From positions 1,725,277 to 1,789,276 of the forward strand of contig NZ_CP049742.1 in NCBI RefSeq assembly GCF_015482585.1: a stretch of DNA of 64,000 nucleotides, in the 5' to 3' direction. The notes beneath the pieces were generated by a model. It was not told where the DNA came from. It worked only from the letters and a program-made list of their open reading frames with translations, and searched no databases. This stretch comes from Mangrovibacillus cuniculi. GTDB taxonomy: Bacteria; Bacillota; Bacilli; Bacillales; R1DC41. Positions 8,999 through 19,497 of this stretch are shown piece after piece (positions within the stretch are counted from its first letter, which is position 1; each line of letters begins with the position of its first letter). Made by a program: the position numbers and the translations under genes.

Positions 8999-10291
8999 TT
9001 AAAATTTCTCAGATTGAAGATATTTCCTTACTTCAGGTATGAAATACAGAGAACCGGTGACAACGAGCAAATCTTCTTTATTATTTTCTATCCAATCATT
9101 TAGAAGTGCTTTCCAGTCCATAACCGGTTGAACATAAATCTTGTTATCTTTCATTAATTGAGCAACTTCTTTTGCGCTTGCTGCTCTCGGAAAGTCAAAT
9201 TCTGTTACATACACTTCCACATTATTTATTTTTACAAGTTCTTTAAACATTTCTTTTATCGGCTTATCTTTGAGTAATGCTATAAGTACTTTCACTTTTT
9301 TATTGGGATAAACAGTTTGCACTGCATTTACTAAAGCAGTCATACCTTCTTTATTGTGCGCACCGTCTAATATGATATCTGGCGAGGTGAAGACAATATC
9401 CGTTCTTCCAGCCCAACGAGCGTTCTCTAATCCACTTTGGATTTGAGATGGCGTAATATGGTAAGGTAATTGAAGGACAGCTGTTATGGCTAATCCCGCG
9501 TTCTCCATCTGATGAATCCCTAACAACGGTATTTTCACAGGAAACGACTCGTTACTTTTTATGTACAGAAACTCTTCCCCTAAAGATGAGGAAGAAATTT
9601 GCTCTACTTTCCATGTGTCATTTAATAACGTTGTAGAATTCATTTTCTCACTCACTAATAAAATTTCAGTCTTGGCAGCACCTTCTATATTACCTAATAC
9701 AACCGGAACTCCTGACTTAATAATTCCTGCTTTTTCTCTAGCTATTTCTTCTATTGTATCTCCAAGTATCGCTTGATGATCAAAACCAATTGTTGTAATG
9801 ACACTCAAAATTGGTTCCACTATATTTGTAGAATCTAATCGACCACCTAACCCTACTTCAATAAGTAATAGATCTATATCCTCTCTAGAAGCAAAATAGT
9901 AGAAAGCGATAGCTGTAATAATTTCAAACTCTGTTGGGTAGCCAAGTTCCGTATCGCCTAGTTCCTCCGCTAACGGTTTAATAATAGATACTGCTTTTAC
10001 TAAGTCTTCATCGGCAATCATTTCTCCGTTTACGGAAATCCGCTCTTGAAAATACAAAAAATAAGGTGAAGTGAAAGTGCCAACTGTTAAACCTGATTCT
10101 TGCAAAATAGATCGCATGTAATTTAATGTAGACCCTTTACCATTCGTTCCAGCTATATGTACAACAGGCTTTTTCAAATGCGGTTGATCCAGTCGCTCCA
10201 TCAACCATTCCATTCTCTTCAAACCAGGTTTAATACCAAACTTTAAGGTGGAATGGATCCAATTAATTGCTTCTTCTACAGTCCAAGACAC
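8999..10291 (-). CDS. folC: Folylpolyglutamate synthase / dihydrofolate synthase
   Basis: 430 residues, the family's usual length. Adds glutamate to (dihydro)folates using ATP, in the cytoplasm. The Mur ligase-type P-loop HIAGTNGKGST lies near residue 45; SPYFLYFQERI and GGRLDSTN follow as expected for the folate and ATP sites, and the C-terminal domain carries DGAHN. The start is GTG 10291 (AGAGGTT upstream); an ATG eight bases upstream is in another frame. In B. subtilis folC also lies downstream of valS, as here. Confidence 0.96.
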   Translation of the reverse strand: MSWTVEEAINWIHSTLKFGIKPGLKRMEWLMERLDQPHLKKPVVHIAGTNGKGSTLNYMRSILQESGLTVGTFTSPYFLYFQERISVNGEMIADEDLVKAVSIIKPLAEELGDTELGYPTEFEIITAIAFYYFASREDIDLLLIEVGLGGRLDSTNIVEPILSVITTIGFDHQAILGDTIEEIAREKAGIIKSGVPVVLGNIEGAAKTEILLVSEKMNSTTLLNDTWKVEQISSSSLGEEFLYIKSNESFPVKIPLLGIHQMENAGLAITAVLQLPYHITPSQIQSGLENARWAGRTDIVFTSPDIILDGAHNKEGMTALVNAVQTVYPNKKVKVLIALLKDKPIKEMFKELVKINNVEVYVTEFDFPRAASAKEVAQLMKDNKIYVQPVMDWKALLNDWIENNKEDLLVVTGSLYFIPEVRKYLQSEKF

Positions 10292-10363
10292 GTTTCATAA
10301 CCTCTTTTCTAGTTGAAATCAACGTATATTATTTTCTTAAGAAATTCATGTAGATTATATAGA

Positions 10364-10402
10364 AAACAGGTGGATTTATATAAATAGATCCACCTGTTTT
10401 TT
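10364..10402. terminator. Terminator between valS and folC
   Basis: The inverted repeat AAACAGGTGGATC-type arm / GATCCACCTGTTT is flanked by a T-run on the plus strand and TTTTC on the minus strand. It probably ends valS transcription after it has crossed the repeat element at 10480-10760. Confidence 0.75.
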
Positions 10403-10479
10403 TATAAATTTATAATGATAAGATTGGCAGTAAAAAAAATCTTACTGCAATAATTGTGCTTTACTCTATTTATATTCTG

Positions 10480-10760
10480 GGATTGGAGCGAAAGGGGGCG
10501 ACTCCTGCGGAAAAGGTGGGTAGCTGAGACCCCACAGGAGTTAGGAGCGAAGCGACAACGACGAGGAGGCAGTGTCTAGCTACAGGAGCGCAACCGCTAG
10601 GGAAACTCCAAAAGCCCTCCGTTGGCTGAAGATCTGCCTACTCGGTCTTCTGGAGTTTTCTGCCGCGGCTGAACGCGCCCCTTACGCATTTCTATTCAGA
10701 TGCCCGCCCCGCGGAAAGCGTCCCCCTGCAGCGGAAATCCCTCTGCAGTCATTATGATGT
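10480..10760. repeat. Composite dispersed repeat (copy A), hairpin-forming
   Basis: GC-rich, non-coding sequence between valS and folC. The first part (10480-10572) has the arms ACTCCTGCGG / CCACAGGAGT and the GGAGCGAAGCGAC tail, the style of intergenic repeats widely seen in Bacillaceae. The second part (10573-10700) is homologous to the reverse complement of 31370-31487: it shares TGTCTAG, the GCAACCGCT-like block, a TGAAGA...CTCGGTC loop and the TGCCGCG tail. The stem GAAACTCCA / TGGAGTTTTC is present here in a different sequence from that of the other copy. A short open frame on the plus strand is a by-product of the repeat. Confidence 0.8.
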
Positions 10761-10781
10761 TTCGTCCAATCCTTCCATGAA

Positions 10782-13427
10782 TTATAGTTGCTTCAGTTCT
10801 TGAATACGTTGTTCCACTGACGCTTTCTTCTCTAAATAATCTTTTTCTTTCGCTTTTTCTTCCTCCACTACATTAGCAGGAGCTTTACTCACAAATCTTT
10901 CGTTAGTAAGTTTCTTTTGAACGCGGTCTACTTCACTCGTCCACTTCTGTAACTCTTTCTCTAAACGGGCAATTTCTTCTTCTACATTAATTAACCCTTC
11001 AAGAGGTAAGAATAGTTCTGCACCTGTTACAATGGCTGACATCGCTTTTTCTGGAGCTTGAATGTCTGTTCCAATTGTTAATGTTTCTGGATTACAGAAA
11101 CGCTCAATATATCCTCTGTTTGCTTCTAAAGATTCCGCATCCTTAGATTTAATTACTAACGTAATTTTCTTACTTAGTGGTGTATTTACCTCTGCACGAA
11201 TGTTACGTACTGCACGAATGATATCCACTAATTGTTTCATATCTTCTGCTGCTTTGTTATCCGAAAGTGATTTATCGACAACTGGCCAGCTTGCTACCGT
11301 AATAGATTCGCCTTGATGCGGCAAGTTCTGCCATATTTCCTCGGTAATAAACGGCATGAACGGATGTAAAAGTCGCATTGTGTTGTCGAGAACATAAGCT
11401 AAGATGGAACGAGTTGTTTTCTTCGCTTCCTCATCCTCTCCATATAACGGAAGTTTTGACATCTCGATGTACCAGTCACAGAAGTCATCCCAAATGAAGT
11501 TATATAGAACACGACCTACTTCACCAAACTCATACTTGTCGGATAAGCGAGTTACCGTTTCAATTGTTTCATTAAGACGAGTTAAAATCCATTTATCTGC
11601 TACAGATTTCTTACCAGTTAAATCGATTTCTTCATACGTTAAACCATCCATGTTCATTAAAGCAAAACGAGAAGCGTTCCAAATCTTATTAGCAAAGTTC
11701 CAAATAGACTCTACTTTTTCCATGCTGAAACGTAAGTCTTGACCTGGAGAAGAACCAGTAGATAAGAAGTAACGTAGTGCATCTGCACCATATTGATCAA
11801 TAACATCCATTGGATCTACACCGTTACCCAGAGACTTACTCATTTTACGACCTTCGCTATCACGAACTAAACCATGAATAAGTACATCTTTAAATGGTCT
11901 TTGTCCAGTAAATTCAATACCTTGGAAAATCATACGAGATACCCAGAAGAAAATGATATCGTATCCTGTTACTAATGTTGAAGTCGGATAGTAACGCTTA
12001 AAGTCTGGTGATTCTGTTTCTGGCCAGCCCATCGTAGAAAATGGCCATAGTGCAGAACTAAACCAAGTATCTAATACATCTGTGTCTTGCTCCCAGTTTT
12101 CCGCATCTGATGGTGCTTCATGTCCTACATATACTTCGCCTGTTTCTTTATGATACCAAGCTGGAATTCGGTGTCCCCACCAAAGCTGTCTGGAAATACA
12201 CCAGTCACGGATGTTTTCCATCCAACGTAAATATGTTTTTTCAAATCTTTCTGGTACAAAGTTTACTTTGTCTTCCTTTTCTTGAAGCGCAACTGCTTCC
12301 GCAGCTAAACTTTGCATATTTACGAACCATTGTGTAGATAGATACGGCTCTACAACTGCTCCACTTCGCTCAGAGTGGCCAACAGAATGTAAGTGCTCTT
12401 CAATTTTAAATACTACACCTGCTTCTTCAAGCTCCTTAACGATTTGCTTACGACATTCAAAGCGATCCATACCTTGGTACTTTCCAGCCAACTGATTCAT
12501 TGTACCGTCTTCATTCATTACTAGAATGCGCTCTAAATTATGACGATTACCAATTTCAAAGTCGTTAGGGTCATGCGCAGGAGTAATCTTTACTGCTCCA
12601 GAACCAAATTCCATATCTACATAGTCGTCACCAACGATAGGTATCAATCTACCTGTAATTGGTAATTTAACTTTTTTCCCAATTAAGTGCTTGTAACGGT
12701 CATCTTCTGGATGAACTGCAACAGCTGTGTCTCCTAGCATTGTCTCTGGACGTGTTGTAGCGATTTCAATAGAGCCGCTTCCATCTTCTAGAGGATAACG
12801 CATATGGTAGAATGCACCTTGCACATCTTTATAAATTACCTCGATGTCTGATAAGGCCGTTTTTGTAGCTGGATCCCAGTTAATAATGTATTCACCACGA
12901 TAGATAAGTCCTTTCTTATATAGCGTTACAAATACTTCATTAACGGCTTTTGATAGACCTTCATCCAATGTAAATCTTTCACGCGAATAGTCTAATCCAA
13001 GTCCTAGCTTTGACCACTGAGAACGAATGAATGAAGCATATTCTTCTTTCCACTTCCACGTCTCTTCTACGAATGCTTCACGACCTAGGTCGTAACGAGA
13101 TTTACCTTCGCTGCGTAGTTTTTCTTCTACTTTTGCTTGCGTTGCAATTCCCGCATGGTCCATTCCTGGTAACCAAAGTACATCATAGCCTTGCATACGC
13201 TTGATACGAGTTAAAATATCTTGTAACGTTGTATCCCATGCATGGCCTAAGTGTAATTTACCCGTTACATTTGGTGGTGGAATTACGATTGTATATGGTT
13301 CTTTCTCTGGATCTGGTTTTGCTTCAAAGAAAGCTCCTTTTAGCCACCACTCGTAACGACCAGATTCAATCGATTTCGGGTCATATTTTGTTGGCATTTC
13401 TAACTTTGTTTCTTCTTGTGTTGACAT
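10782..13427 (-). CDS. valS: Valyl-tRNA synthetase
   Basis: 881 residues, matching Bacillus ValRS. Charges tRNA-Val in the cytoplasm. The class I signature HLGHAW lies near residue 55 and KMSKS near 525. The CP1 editing domain lies between them, and a C-terminal coiled coil (last ~65 residues, many Glu/Lys) is typical of ValRS. The start is ATG 13427 with AGGAGGCG upstream; the reading frame stays open into the leader, but those extra codons belong to the T-box. Expression should be controlled by uncharged tRNA-Val through the leader at 13440-13720. Confidence 0.97.
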   Translation of the reverse strand: MSTQEETKLEMPTKYDPKSIESGRYEWWLKGAFFEAKPDPEKEPYTIVIPPPNVTGKLHLGHAWDTTLQDILTRIKRMQGYDVLWLPGMDHAGIATQAKVEEKLRSEGKSRYDLGREAFVEETWKWKEEYASFIRSQWSKLGLGLDYSRERFTLDEGLSKAVNEVFVTLYKKGLIYRGEYIINWDPATKTALSDIEVIYKDVQGAFYHMRYPLEDGSGSIEIATTRPETMLGDTAVAVHPEDDRYKHLIGKKVKLPITGRLIPIVGDDYVDMEFGSGAVKITPAHDPNDFEIGNRHNLERILVMNEDGTMNQLAGKYQGMDRFECRKQIVKELEEAGVVFKIEEHLHSVGHSERSGAVVEPYLSTQWFVNMQSLAAEAVALQEKEDKVNFVPERFEKTYLRWMENIRDWCISRQLWWGHRIPAWYHKETGEVYVGHEAPSDAENWEQDTDVLDTWFSSALWPFSTMGWPETESPDFKRYYPTSTLVTGYDIIFFWVSRMIFQGIEFTGQRPFKDVLIHGLVRDSEGRKMSKSLGNGVDPMDVIDQYGADALRYFLSTGSSPGQDLRFSMEKVESIWNFANKIWNASRFALMNMDGLTYEEIDLTGKKSVADKWILTRLNETIETVTRLSDKYEFGEVGRVLYNFIWDDFCDWYIEMSKLPLYGEDEEAKKTTRSILAYVLDNTMRLLHPFMPFITEEIWQNLPHQGESITVASWPVVDKSLSDNKAAEDMKQLVDIIRAVRNIRAEVNTPLSKKITLVIKSKDAESLEANRGYIERFCNPETLTIGTDIQAPEKAMSAIVTGAELFLPLEGLINVEEEIARLEKELQKWTSEVDRVQKKLTNERFVSKAPANVVEEEKAKEKDYLEKKASVEQRIQELKQL

Positions 13428-13439
13428 CGATTTTCGCCT

Positions 13440-13720
13440 CCTAAAAATGTGTAGAAAATACAAAAAACCCCTTCCGTCAAAAGGACGAATGGAGTTGTTT
13501 TCGCGGTACCACCTTTTTTCATACAACAAAATAAACCACTTTGTTGTAGCTCTTCATCTCATAACGGCTTCTAACCGGCTCTTGCTACTAGTACTTTCAC
13601 AAGAACTGCTCCAAGGCGACCTTCCACAATGAGCCCTTAGGTGTCTTTCAGCCTAGAACACCCTCTCTAAAAGCGCCTACTTGTGTACTCTTCCTTATCT
13701 CGGCATCTTTATGTAATTTT
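13440..13720 (-). promoter_or_regulatory. T-box leader of valS
   Basis: The leader carries the T-box core AAGGTGGTACCGCG at 13502-13515, which pairs with the free CCA end of uncharged tRNA. An intrinsic terminator at 13462-13494 ends in a T-run (stem arms CTCCATTCGTC and GACGGAAGGGG). Upstream is a stem I region in which GTC at 13618-13620, within GGAAGGTCGCC, is a good candidate valine specifier codon. Structure and target fit the standard Firmicute T-box mechanism of transcription antitermination. Confidence 0.92.
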
Positions 13721-13726
13721 CTTTAT

Positions 13727-13754
13727 AGTATACAATTATAGCCACATTCGTCAA
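13727..13754 (-). promoter_or_regulatory. SigmaA promoter of valS leader
   Basis: -35 TTGACG (13749-13754), 16-base spacer, -10 TATACT (13727-13732), just upstream of the predicted T-box 5' end. Confidence 0.7.
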
Positions 13755-13827
13755 CCTTCAATTCATTAGCATTTAAAATTGGGCTGAAAATTTATTCATT
13801 AGATAGTGTTTATTATATATACTACCA

Positions 13828-13893
13828 AGGGATCCTAACACTCTGTTTTCTCCTTTGGCGTCCACTGGTAAACAAAATGATCCCTAAAGGAGA
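13828..13893. other. Pseudoknot-like intergenic element
   Basis: Between ysxE and the valS promoter, AGGGATC (13828-13834) pairs with GATCCCT (13879-13885), and TCTCCTTT (13849-13856) pairs with AAAGGAGA (13886-13893). The second stem starts inside the first stem's loop and its 3' arm directly abuts the first stem's 3' arm, the geometry of an H-type pseudoknot. A further hairpin AGCCAC / GTGGCT lies just downstream. No promoter or transcript can be assigned; it could be a repeat remnant. Confidence 0.35.
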
Positions 13894-13952
13894 CTCATCT
13901 AAGAGCGAGCCACATCACGTGGCTAACGATTAGTTGTTACGATTCACGTAAC

Positions 13953-13990
13953 AAAAAAAGGAAACCTCCAGCATTGGTGGGCTCCTTTTT
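13953..13990 (-). terminator. Terminator of ysxE
   Basis: A hairpin with AAAAAGGA / TCCTTTTT outer arms and CCACC-type inner pairing begins at the ysxE stop codon and ends in a T-run on the minus strand. Confidence 0.8.
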
Positions 13991-15014
13991 ATCCGTTTTG
14001 TTCTTCTTTTTGCTTCTCTATTTCTTCCAAACGCATCACAATGTACTCAATATTCTTCAGTCTCCAGTAGCTATTCTGCAACCTTTGGACATACTTCATC
14101 TCGTTACGTCGATGTTCCTTCGCATGATACTGCTGGACAACTGTAGTCAATTTTCCAGGATGCGCTAAGTATGCCTGGAACAAGAGCAATTCTTCTTTTT
14201 TCAAAGGAAAATGAGAAAAATAGCTTTGCAGAGCAAAAAGTAAATCTTCGTGTGGTTTCATCGGAGTATCTACTACTTGATAGATAAATGGTAATAAATC
14301 ATGAGAAGGAGAACCATAGACAGATCTTTCAAAACTTGTGAAGAAACCTAACCCTTTTTCATCAAATAAAAAATGGTCTAAGTTTACCTTTCCGTGCACT
14401 AACACAGTTCGTACTTTTTCATTTTCTTTTGATTCTTCAAACCATTCCTCTAATTTATTTCTAGCATATTTTAACGCTTGTGAAACATCTAGATAAAATG
14501 TTAGAAATTGAAGTTGGAAAGGAGATGGATACCACTCTTCTTCACACTCTTTTAAAAATGTTTCTAGAAAGTCATTCTCTTTTTCCCATTCTCCATCTAA
14601 AACTTGAAAGTGATGTTCACGATCTTCCTTTGAAACAGTTTCTTCTTTCACAGATAGTAGGTGTAACCTTGCTAATTCCTTCAGCATTTTATCCATTTTT
14701 TCTTGTCGTTCTTCTAATCTTTCATTCATAACAAAGGGCATTAAATAATAGAGTGTTGTTCCATCAAGAACACCATATCTGCCATCTAGTGTTGGAAATA
14801 CTGGCACTAATCTTTGGAATCCTTTTTGCGCCATAAAATGAATATTTCGAACAAAATCTAACCCTACTTTAGCAGGAATCTCTTTCAAAATATAGTTCCC
14901 TGAACGAGCGTACACCTTATATACGCAGTCTCTTTTTTCTAAAAATTGCGCTTCTAACCCATACGCTTGAAGCACAGATCCAATTCTATTGGAATTATCT
15001 TGTGTTGAAGACAT
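13989..15014 (-). CDS. ysxE: Spore coat-associated CotS/YsxE-family protein (kinase-like fold)
   Basis: 341 residues. Homologous by position (spoVID-ysxE-valS) and sequence style to B. subtilis YsxE, a spore coat protein of the CotS / aminoglycoside phosphotransferase-like group. The N-lobe has YILKEI as the ATP-lysine region. The loop where true phosphotransferases have HGD reads VLVHGKVNLDHFLFD, so the catalytic Asp is replaced by Lys and a pseudokinase is likely. ATG 15014 is preferred (AAAGGTGGGG upstream) over an upstream in-frame start. Probably co-transcribed with spoVID in the mother cell. Confidence 0.9.
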   Translation of the reverse strand: MSSTQDNSNRIGSVLQAYGLEAQFLEKRDCVYKVYARSGNYILKEIPAKVGLDFVRNIHFMAQKGFQRLVPVFPTLDGRYGVLDGTTLYYLMPFVMNERLEERQEKMDKMLKELARLHLLSVKEETVSKEDREHHFQVLDGEWEKENDFLETFLKECEEEWYPSPFQLQFLTFYLDVSQALKYARNKLEEWFEESKENEKVRTVLVHGKVNLDHFLFDEKGLGFFTSFERSVYGSPSHDLLPFIYQVVDTPMKPHEDLLFALQSYFSHFPLKKEELLLFQAYLAHPGKLTTVVQQYHAKEHRRNEMKYVQRLQNSYWRLKNIEYIVMRLEEIEKQKEEQNG

Positions 15015-15079
15015 GCTTAGCCCCACCTTTTGAAGAAAAAGCAAGGAGAGCTATCTCCCCTTGCTTTGTTTCGTTCCAG

Positions 15080-16195
15080 CTATTGTTTAAACGAATAAAT
15101 GTTACTTGTACTTGGAATCGTTAGCACTTGACCTTCTTTCAGATACTCATCTTCTCCAAGTTCATTTGCCTTTGCAATAGCATGGGAGGGAACTTTATAA
15201 CGATCTGCAATAGTTTGTAGTTCCTCTCCTTGTTGCACAATGCAAATTCGTAATCTAGTAGATTGCTCCTCTTGTTTACGAGCAAAGAAATCTGTTAGAG
15301 AAATAGACTCTTCTTTCTTTGATTTCGATGCTTTGACATCTAACATTAAAGGGCTACTCTCTTCATCTTCTTGCACTTCTTCTTCTTTGGAAGCTTCCGG
15401 ATATACATAGGGCTTTTCTACATCTGGGCTACTAGAAGATTCTTCTTCTTCTTCAAATAGATCTAAGTCAAACATATACTCTTTATCATCACGTTCTTGA
15501 TAGGCAGGTGGTTCTTGCTCTTGATAGTTTTGATCATATTGAACGTACACTTCTTCTGTATCTTCCGCTGGAGTTGCTTCAGCGACTTTACGAGCTTCTG
15601 TATAGAAGTATGGGCTATCTTCCGCAGGCTCTTGCACTTCTTCATCGTGCGCAAGCTCTACTTCTACTTCCACTTCCGTATCTGCTTCTGGTTCAGCATA
15701 AGCTGTTCCACGGAAATCCTCATAGGATTGATTTACTTCTTCGTTCAGTCCTACTGGAAAATAGTTCTCATCTTTAACTCCTTCAATCATTAGTTCCGCT
15801 TGTACACGTAGGCACGCTTTTTCTGGAAATGAATAATCAAATGAAGCAATGGATACGTCCACATCATTTGTATTCGCTACTCTTGTTTTTGGAATAGCGA
15901 TATCAATAGGAAATGGATGTTCAATATAGCATGTACCGTCTTCTCTGTATTCTGTCTTTTCTACATACTGAACCGTTTTCTCTGCTTCTTCTGAATATTC
16001 TTCTTGTTCTTCTTGGTTTCGCGCGTACTCCCCAGTAAGTTCTAGAATCCCACGAATTACGTAGTAGTGTTCTTGCTCCGTGATGGTTATATTAGGATCC
16101 AAAGAAATGGATTGAAGTTCTTCTACTTCCTGTCCTCTTTTGAACCATACTGTTTCTTCCAGAGTTACACGTAAATATGATTGTTCTTGTGACAA
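15080..16195 (-). CDS. spoVID: Spore coat morphogenetic protein SpoVID
   Basis: 371 residues. Drives encasement of the forespore by the coat, acting with SpoIVA and SafA in the mother cell. The N-terminal domain starts LSQEQSYLRVTLEE and contains VWFKRGQEVEELQSISLDP, very like B. subtilis SpoVID. The middle is a long, low-complexity acidic region. A C-terminal LysM domain (about 325-370) binds peptidoglycan precursors. The true start is a TTG at 16195, with GGAGGAGG seven bases upstream; upstream ATGs would extend into the promoter. Expected regulation: SigmaE, supported by the promoter at 16244-16271. Confidence 0.93.
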   Translation of the reverse strand: MSQEQSYLRVTLEETVWFKRGQEVEELQSISLDPNITITEQEHYYVIRGILELTGEYARNQEEQEEYSEEAEKTVQYVEKTEYREDGTCYIEHPFPIDIAIPKTRVANTNDVDVSIASFDYSFPEKACLRVQAELMIEGVKDENYFPVGLNEEVNQSYEDFRGTAYAEPEADTEVEVEVELAHDEEVQEPAEDSPYFYTEARKVAEATPAEDTEEVYVQYDQNYQEQEPPAYQERDDKEYMFDLDLFEEEEESSSSPDVEKPYVYPEASKEEEVQEDEESSPLMLDVKASKSKKEESISLTDFFARKQEEQSTRLRICIVQQGEELQTIADRYKVPSHAIAKANELGEDEYLKEGQVLTIPSTSNIYSFKQ

Positions 16196-16243
16196 TATAA
16201 TTCCTCCTCCCAAGCTACAATTCCATTCAGTATTGTCCTTATC

Positions 16244-16271
16244 AATGTATGAGGGAGGAGAATCATATATT
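16244..16271 (-). promoter_or_regulatory. SigmaE promoter of spoVID
   Basis: -10 CATACATT (16244-16251) matches the SigmaE consensus CATACANT. It lies 13 bases from an AATATAT -35 element (16265-16271), the correct SigmaE spacing, and about 50 bases upstream of the TTG start. Confidence 0.7.
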
Positions 16272-16387
16272 ACATTCATTTTTTTGGAAAATAGTGTTAG
16301 GGATTTTAAAACCAAAAGTGACTGCACAAGAATTTTTCAAAAAATCATTTTCACTGCATTTATTTTATTTCTACTTTCCTGTACAAA

Positions 16388-16416
16388 GAAAAAGTGGACC
16401 TTAAATAAGGTCCACT
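16388..16416 (-). terminator. Terminator of the hem operon
   Basis: The inverted repeat AGTGGACCTTA / TAAGGTCCACT is followed by TTTTT on the minus strand and lies just after hemL. Confidence 0.88.
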
Positions 16417-16435
16417 AAAATATCTAAACTGTTAT

Positions 16436-17725
16436 TTACTTCTTCGCCAAAGTTGCAAATGACTTTTCTACTGCTTCCAATGTAAAGGCAATGTCTTCAT
16501 CCGTATGAGCTGTGGATAAGAACATTCCTTCGAATTGAGAAGGTGGTAACGATACTCCGTTTAGCGCCATTTCACGATAGTAATTTGCAAAGAATGCCAA
16601 GTCACATGTTTTAGCATCATCGTAATTTCGCACTGGTTTGTCTGTAAAGAATACTCCGAACATGGAGCCTGCACGGTTGAAACTTACTGGAATATCGTAC
16701 TTCTCTGCAGAAGCACTAATACCATTTTCTAGCATATCGCACATCTCGTCAAAACGATTATACGTCTCAGGCGTTAGTTGACGAAGCGTTTCAAAACCAG
16801 CAGTCATAGCTAGTGGGTTACCCGATAGTGTTCCAGCTTGATAAATCGTTCCACTTGGGGCAATTTGCTCCATGATTTCACGTTTACCACCATATGCTCC
16901 AACAGGTAGACCTCCACCAATTACTTTCCCTAGACATGTTAAGTCTGGTTTCACACCGTAGTGACCTTGGGCACAGTTATATGCAACTCGGAAACCTGTC
17001 ATTACTTCATCAAAGATTAAGACAGTACCATGTTGCTCCGTAATTTCCCTTAAACCTTCTAGGAAACCATGGTTTGGAGGTACTACTCCCATGTTCCCCG
17101 CTACTGGTTCCACGATAACCGCTGCTAGATCATCACCAAACTGATCAAAAGCAAGTTTCACGCTATCTAAGTCATTGTAAGGAACCGTAATTGTATTTTG
17201 CGCAATAGATTCAGGTACACCAGGAGAATCTGGTAAGCCCAGTGTTGCAACTCCAGACCCAGCTTTGATTAATAAAGAATCACCATGGCCATGGTAACAT
17301 CCTTCAAACTTCATTATTTTGTTACGACCAGTGTATCCACGAGCAAGGCGTAGTGCACTCATCGTGGCCTCTGTACCAGAAGAAACCATTCGAACCATCT
17401 CAATGGAAGGTACGCGATCTTGGACTAATTTAGCTAAATCATTTTCAATGACTGTCGGTGCTCCAAAGCTTGTCCCTTTTTCTGCGACAGCTTGAATCGC
17501 TTGAACCACTTGATCATCCGCATGACCTAAGATCAGAGGCCCCCATGATAACACATAGTCTACATATGTATTACCATCAATGTCCGTAATTTTAGAGCCT
17601 TTCCCTTTTTCCATGAAAATAGGATCCATATTTACTGATTTCATCGCACGAACAGGGGAGTTTACACCGCCTGGCATTAGTTCTTTCGCTTCTAGAAATG
17701 CTTCTTTTGAACGTTCATATCTCAT
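16436..17725 (-). CDS. hemL: Glutamate-1-semialdehyde 2,1-aminomutase
   Basis: 429 residues, the usual length. PLP enzyme converting glutamate-1-semialdehyde to 5-aminolevulinate for haem synthesis. The PLP lysine lies in [17 protein letters not shown], and [14 protein letters not shown] binds the cofactor phosphate. ATG 17725 (GGAGGT upstream) is chosen; the open frame continues upstream into the hemB stop region. Last gene of hemAXCDBL. Confidence 0.97.
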   Translation of the reverse strand: MRYERSKEAFLEAKELMPGGVNSPVRAMKSVNMDPIFMEKGKGSKITDIDGNTYVDYVLSWGPLILGHADDQVVQAIQAVAEKGTSFGAPTVIENDLAKLVQDRVPSIEMVRMVSSGTEATMSALRLARGYTGRNKIMKFEGCYHGHGDSLLIKAGSGVATLGLPDSPGVPESIAQNTITVPYNDLDSVKLAFDQFGDDLAAVIVEPVAGNMGVVPPNHGFLEGLREITEQHGTVLIFDEVMTGFRVAYNCAQGHYGVKPDLTCLGKVIGGGLPVGAYGGKREIMEQIAPSGTIYQAGTLSGNPLAMTAGFETLRQLTPETYNRFDEMCDMLENGISASAEKYDIPVSFNRAGSMFGVFFTDKPVRNYDDAKTCDLAFFANYYREMALNGVSLPPSQFEGMFLSTAHTDEDIAFTLEAVEKSFATLAKK

Positions 17726-17753
17726 GAGATTACCTCCTACAAATTTATAACGA

Positions 17754-18734
17754 TTAACTTTCTTGTAACCAATCGGCAACGTCTTTTGCATGGTAGGTAA
17801 TAATTAGATCTGCACCTGCACGCTTCATGGAAGTTAATTTTTCTAGTACTATCGCTTTTTCATCCACCCAACCGTTTTGCGCAGCTGCTTTTACCATGGA
17901 GTATTCACCACTAACATTGTAGGCAACCACTGGGCGTTTCGTAAAATCTTTCACTTCGCGCATGATATCTAGGTAGGATAAAGCAGGTTTGACAATAAAG
18001 AAATCTGCTCCTTCTGCCATATCCGATTCCGCTTCACGCAGTGCTTCCAGGCGATTGGCAGGGTCCATTTGGTATGTTTTGCGATCCCCAAATTGTGGTG
18101 TACTGTGAGCTGCATCACGGAAAGGTCCATAAAAGCTACTTGCATATTTTACAGCATAAGACATAATTGGCGTGTTTACGTAGCCCGCTTCATCTAATCC
18201 TTTGCGAATTGCTGCAACAAATCCGTCCATCATATTAGAAGGTGCAATTATATCAGCACCTGCTTCCGCTTGACTGACAGCAGTTTTAGCTAGTAGCGTT
18301 AATGTCTCATCGTTATCAACATACCCTTCATGAATAACTCCACAATGTCCATGGTCTGTGTACTGACATAAACAAGTATCAGCTATAACCACCATTTCAG
18401 GATATGCTTCTTTGACCACTCTAGTAGCACGCTGCACAATACCTTCTGTCGCGTATGCTTGCGAACCTACTGCATCCTTATGAGCTGGAACACCGAACAG
18501 AATGATAGATAAGATGCCTCGTTTTACTAGTCCTGAAATTTCTTCTTCTAATAAATCTAAGCTAATGTGTTCCACTCCAGGCATAGAAGGAACAGCTGAA
18601 CGAATATTTTCTCCTTCTACTACAAATAGTGGATAAATTAAATCGGATGTATGTAAATGTGTTTCGCGCACTAATGAACGCATCGCTGCACTGTTACGTA
18701 AACGACGATGACGGTCAAACTGTAATTTTTCCAT
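17754..18734 (-). CDS. hemB: Delta-aminolevulinic acid dehydratase (porphobilinogen synthase)
   Basis: 326 residues. Condenses two 5-aminolevulinate molecules to porphobilinogen. The zinc cysteines are in [14 protein letters not shown], and the Schiff-base lysines lie in [16 protein letters not shown] and [15 protein letters not shown] precedes the ATG. It sits directly behind hemD with 7 bases between, in the conserved operon order. Confidence 0.97.
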   Translation of the reverse strand: MEKLQFDRHRRLRNSAAMRSLVRETHLHTSDLIYPLFVVEGENIRSAVPSMPGVEHISLDLLEEEISGLVKRGILSIILFGVPAHKDAVGSQAYATEGIVQRATRVVKEAYPEMVVIADTCLCQYTDHGHCGVIHEGYVDNDETLTLLAKTAVSQAEAGADIIAPSNMMDGFVAAIRKGLDEAGYVNTPIMSYAVKYASSFYGPFRDAAHSTPQFGDRKTYQMDPANRLEALREAESDMAEGADFFIVKPALSYLDIMREVKDFTKRPVVAYNVSGEYSMVKAAAQNGWVDEKAIVLEKLTSMKRAGADLIITYHAKDVADWLQES

Positions 18735-18741
18735 CTCCTTG

Positions 18742-19497
18742 TCAACTCCTTAAAAATTGTTGTAATTCACTTAATGCATGAAGAAATGTGAAATTAGAAG
18801 GAACAAAAAGAACGGGAAGCTCTTTTGCCGTTAACGCTTCTGCTGTTGTATCACCAATAGGAATAAAAAAAAGTTGATGCAACGTTGGAATTGTAATCTT
18901 ATGCGCTTGTCTGACAAAACTAGTAACAGCCGTTGGACTTGCAAAAAACAAGTACGTTGCGGAATGATTTTGAATGATATCGTTTAGTTGACTACTATTA
19001 TCTTGTTCAACCGTTTTATATAGCACCAATTCATTCACCTTATGTCCAGCTAGTTGCAACGTCTCTATTGTATCCAAATTTGCTTTATTTCCTCTAGGAA
19101 AAAGAATTCGTTGTGGCACATTATTCGTCTCCAAGAACTCCGTCACTAGTAATTTTCGAGAATACAAAGTTGGGACAAAATCTGGGATAACCCCATGTGA
19201 TTCTAAGGCAAGCTTTGTTTTGGAACCAACGACTGCCCATTTTCCTGTGTAGTTTTGTAGAACAGCAGTATTAATCGTAGAAAAGAAAACCTCCACCGCG
19301 GTTTGGCTCGTGAACATAATCCAATCTGCTTTTTTCACTTCATCATCTGCTATGTAAACTTGATTACTAGTAGTTTGTATAAGAGGAGCAGCATATGGGA
19401 CCCACTTATCTGAGTGGTCCCATGCTGACTGCACCCATTCTGACGCTCGAGAAGCTTGTGCCGTAATAATTAACGCAGGTCGCTTCTCCTTACTCAT
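18742..19497 (-). CDS. hemD: Uroporphyrinogen-III synthase
   Basis: 251 residues, normal for the family, which is poorly conserved in sequence. Closes hydroxymethylbilane to uroporphyrinogen III with inversion of ring [14 protein letters not shown] and [15 protein letters not shown] are the typical two-domain motifs. The ATG overlaps the hemC stop by four bases (ATGA), implying translational coupling. Confidence 0.92.
   Translation of the reverse strand: MSKEKRPALIITAQASRASEWVQSAWDHSDKWVPYAAPLIQTTSNQVYIADDEVKKADWIMFTSQTAVEVFFSTINTAVLQNYTGKWAVVGSKTKLALESHGVIPDFVPTLYSRKLLVTEFLETNNVPQRILFPRGNKANLDTIETLQLAGHKVNELVLYKTVEQDNSSQLNDIIQNHSATYLFFASPTAVTSFVRQAHKITIPTLHQLFFIPIGDTTAEALTAKELPVLFVPSNFTFLHALSELQQFLRS

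Noticed and set aside
10572-10757. Open frame of 61 codons on the plus strand
   Set aside because: It lies wholly inside the dispersed repeat. The similar frame at 31307-31489 is explained by repeat homology, and neither has a ribosome binding site.
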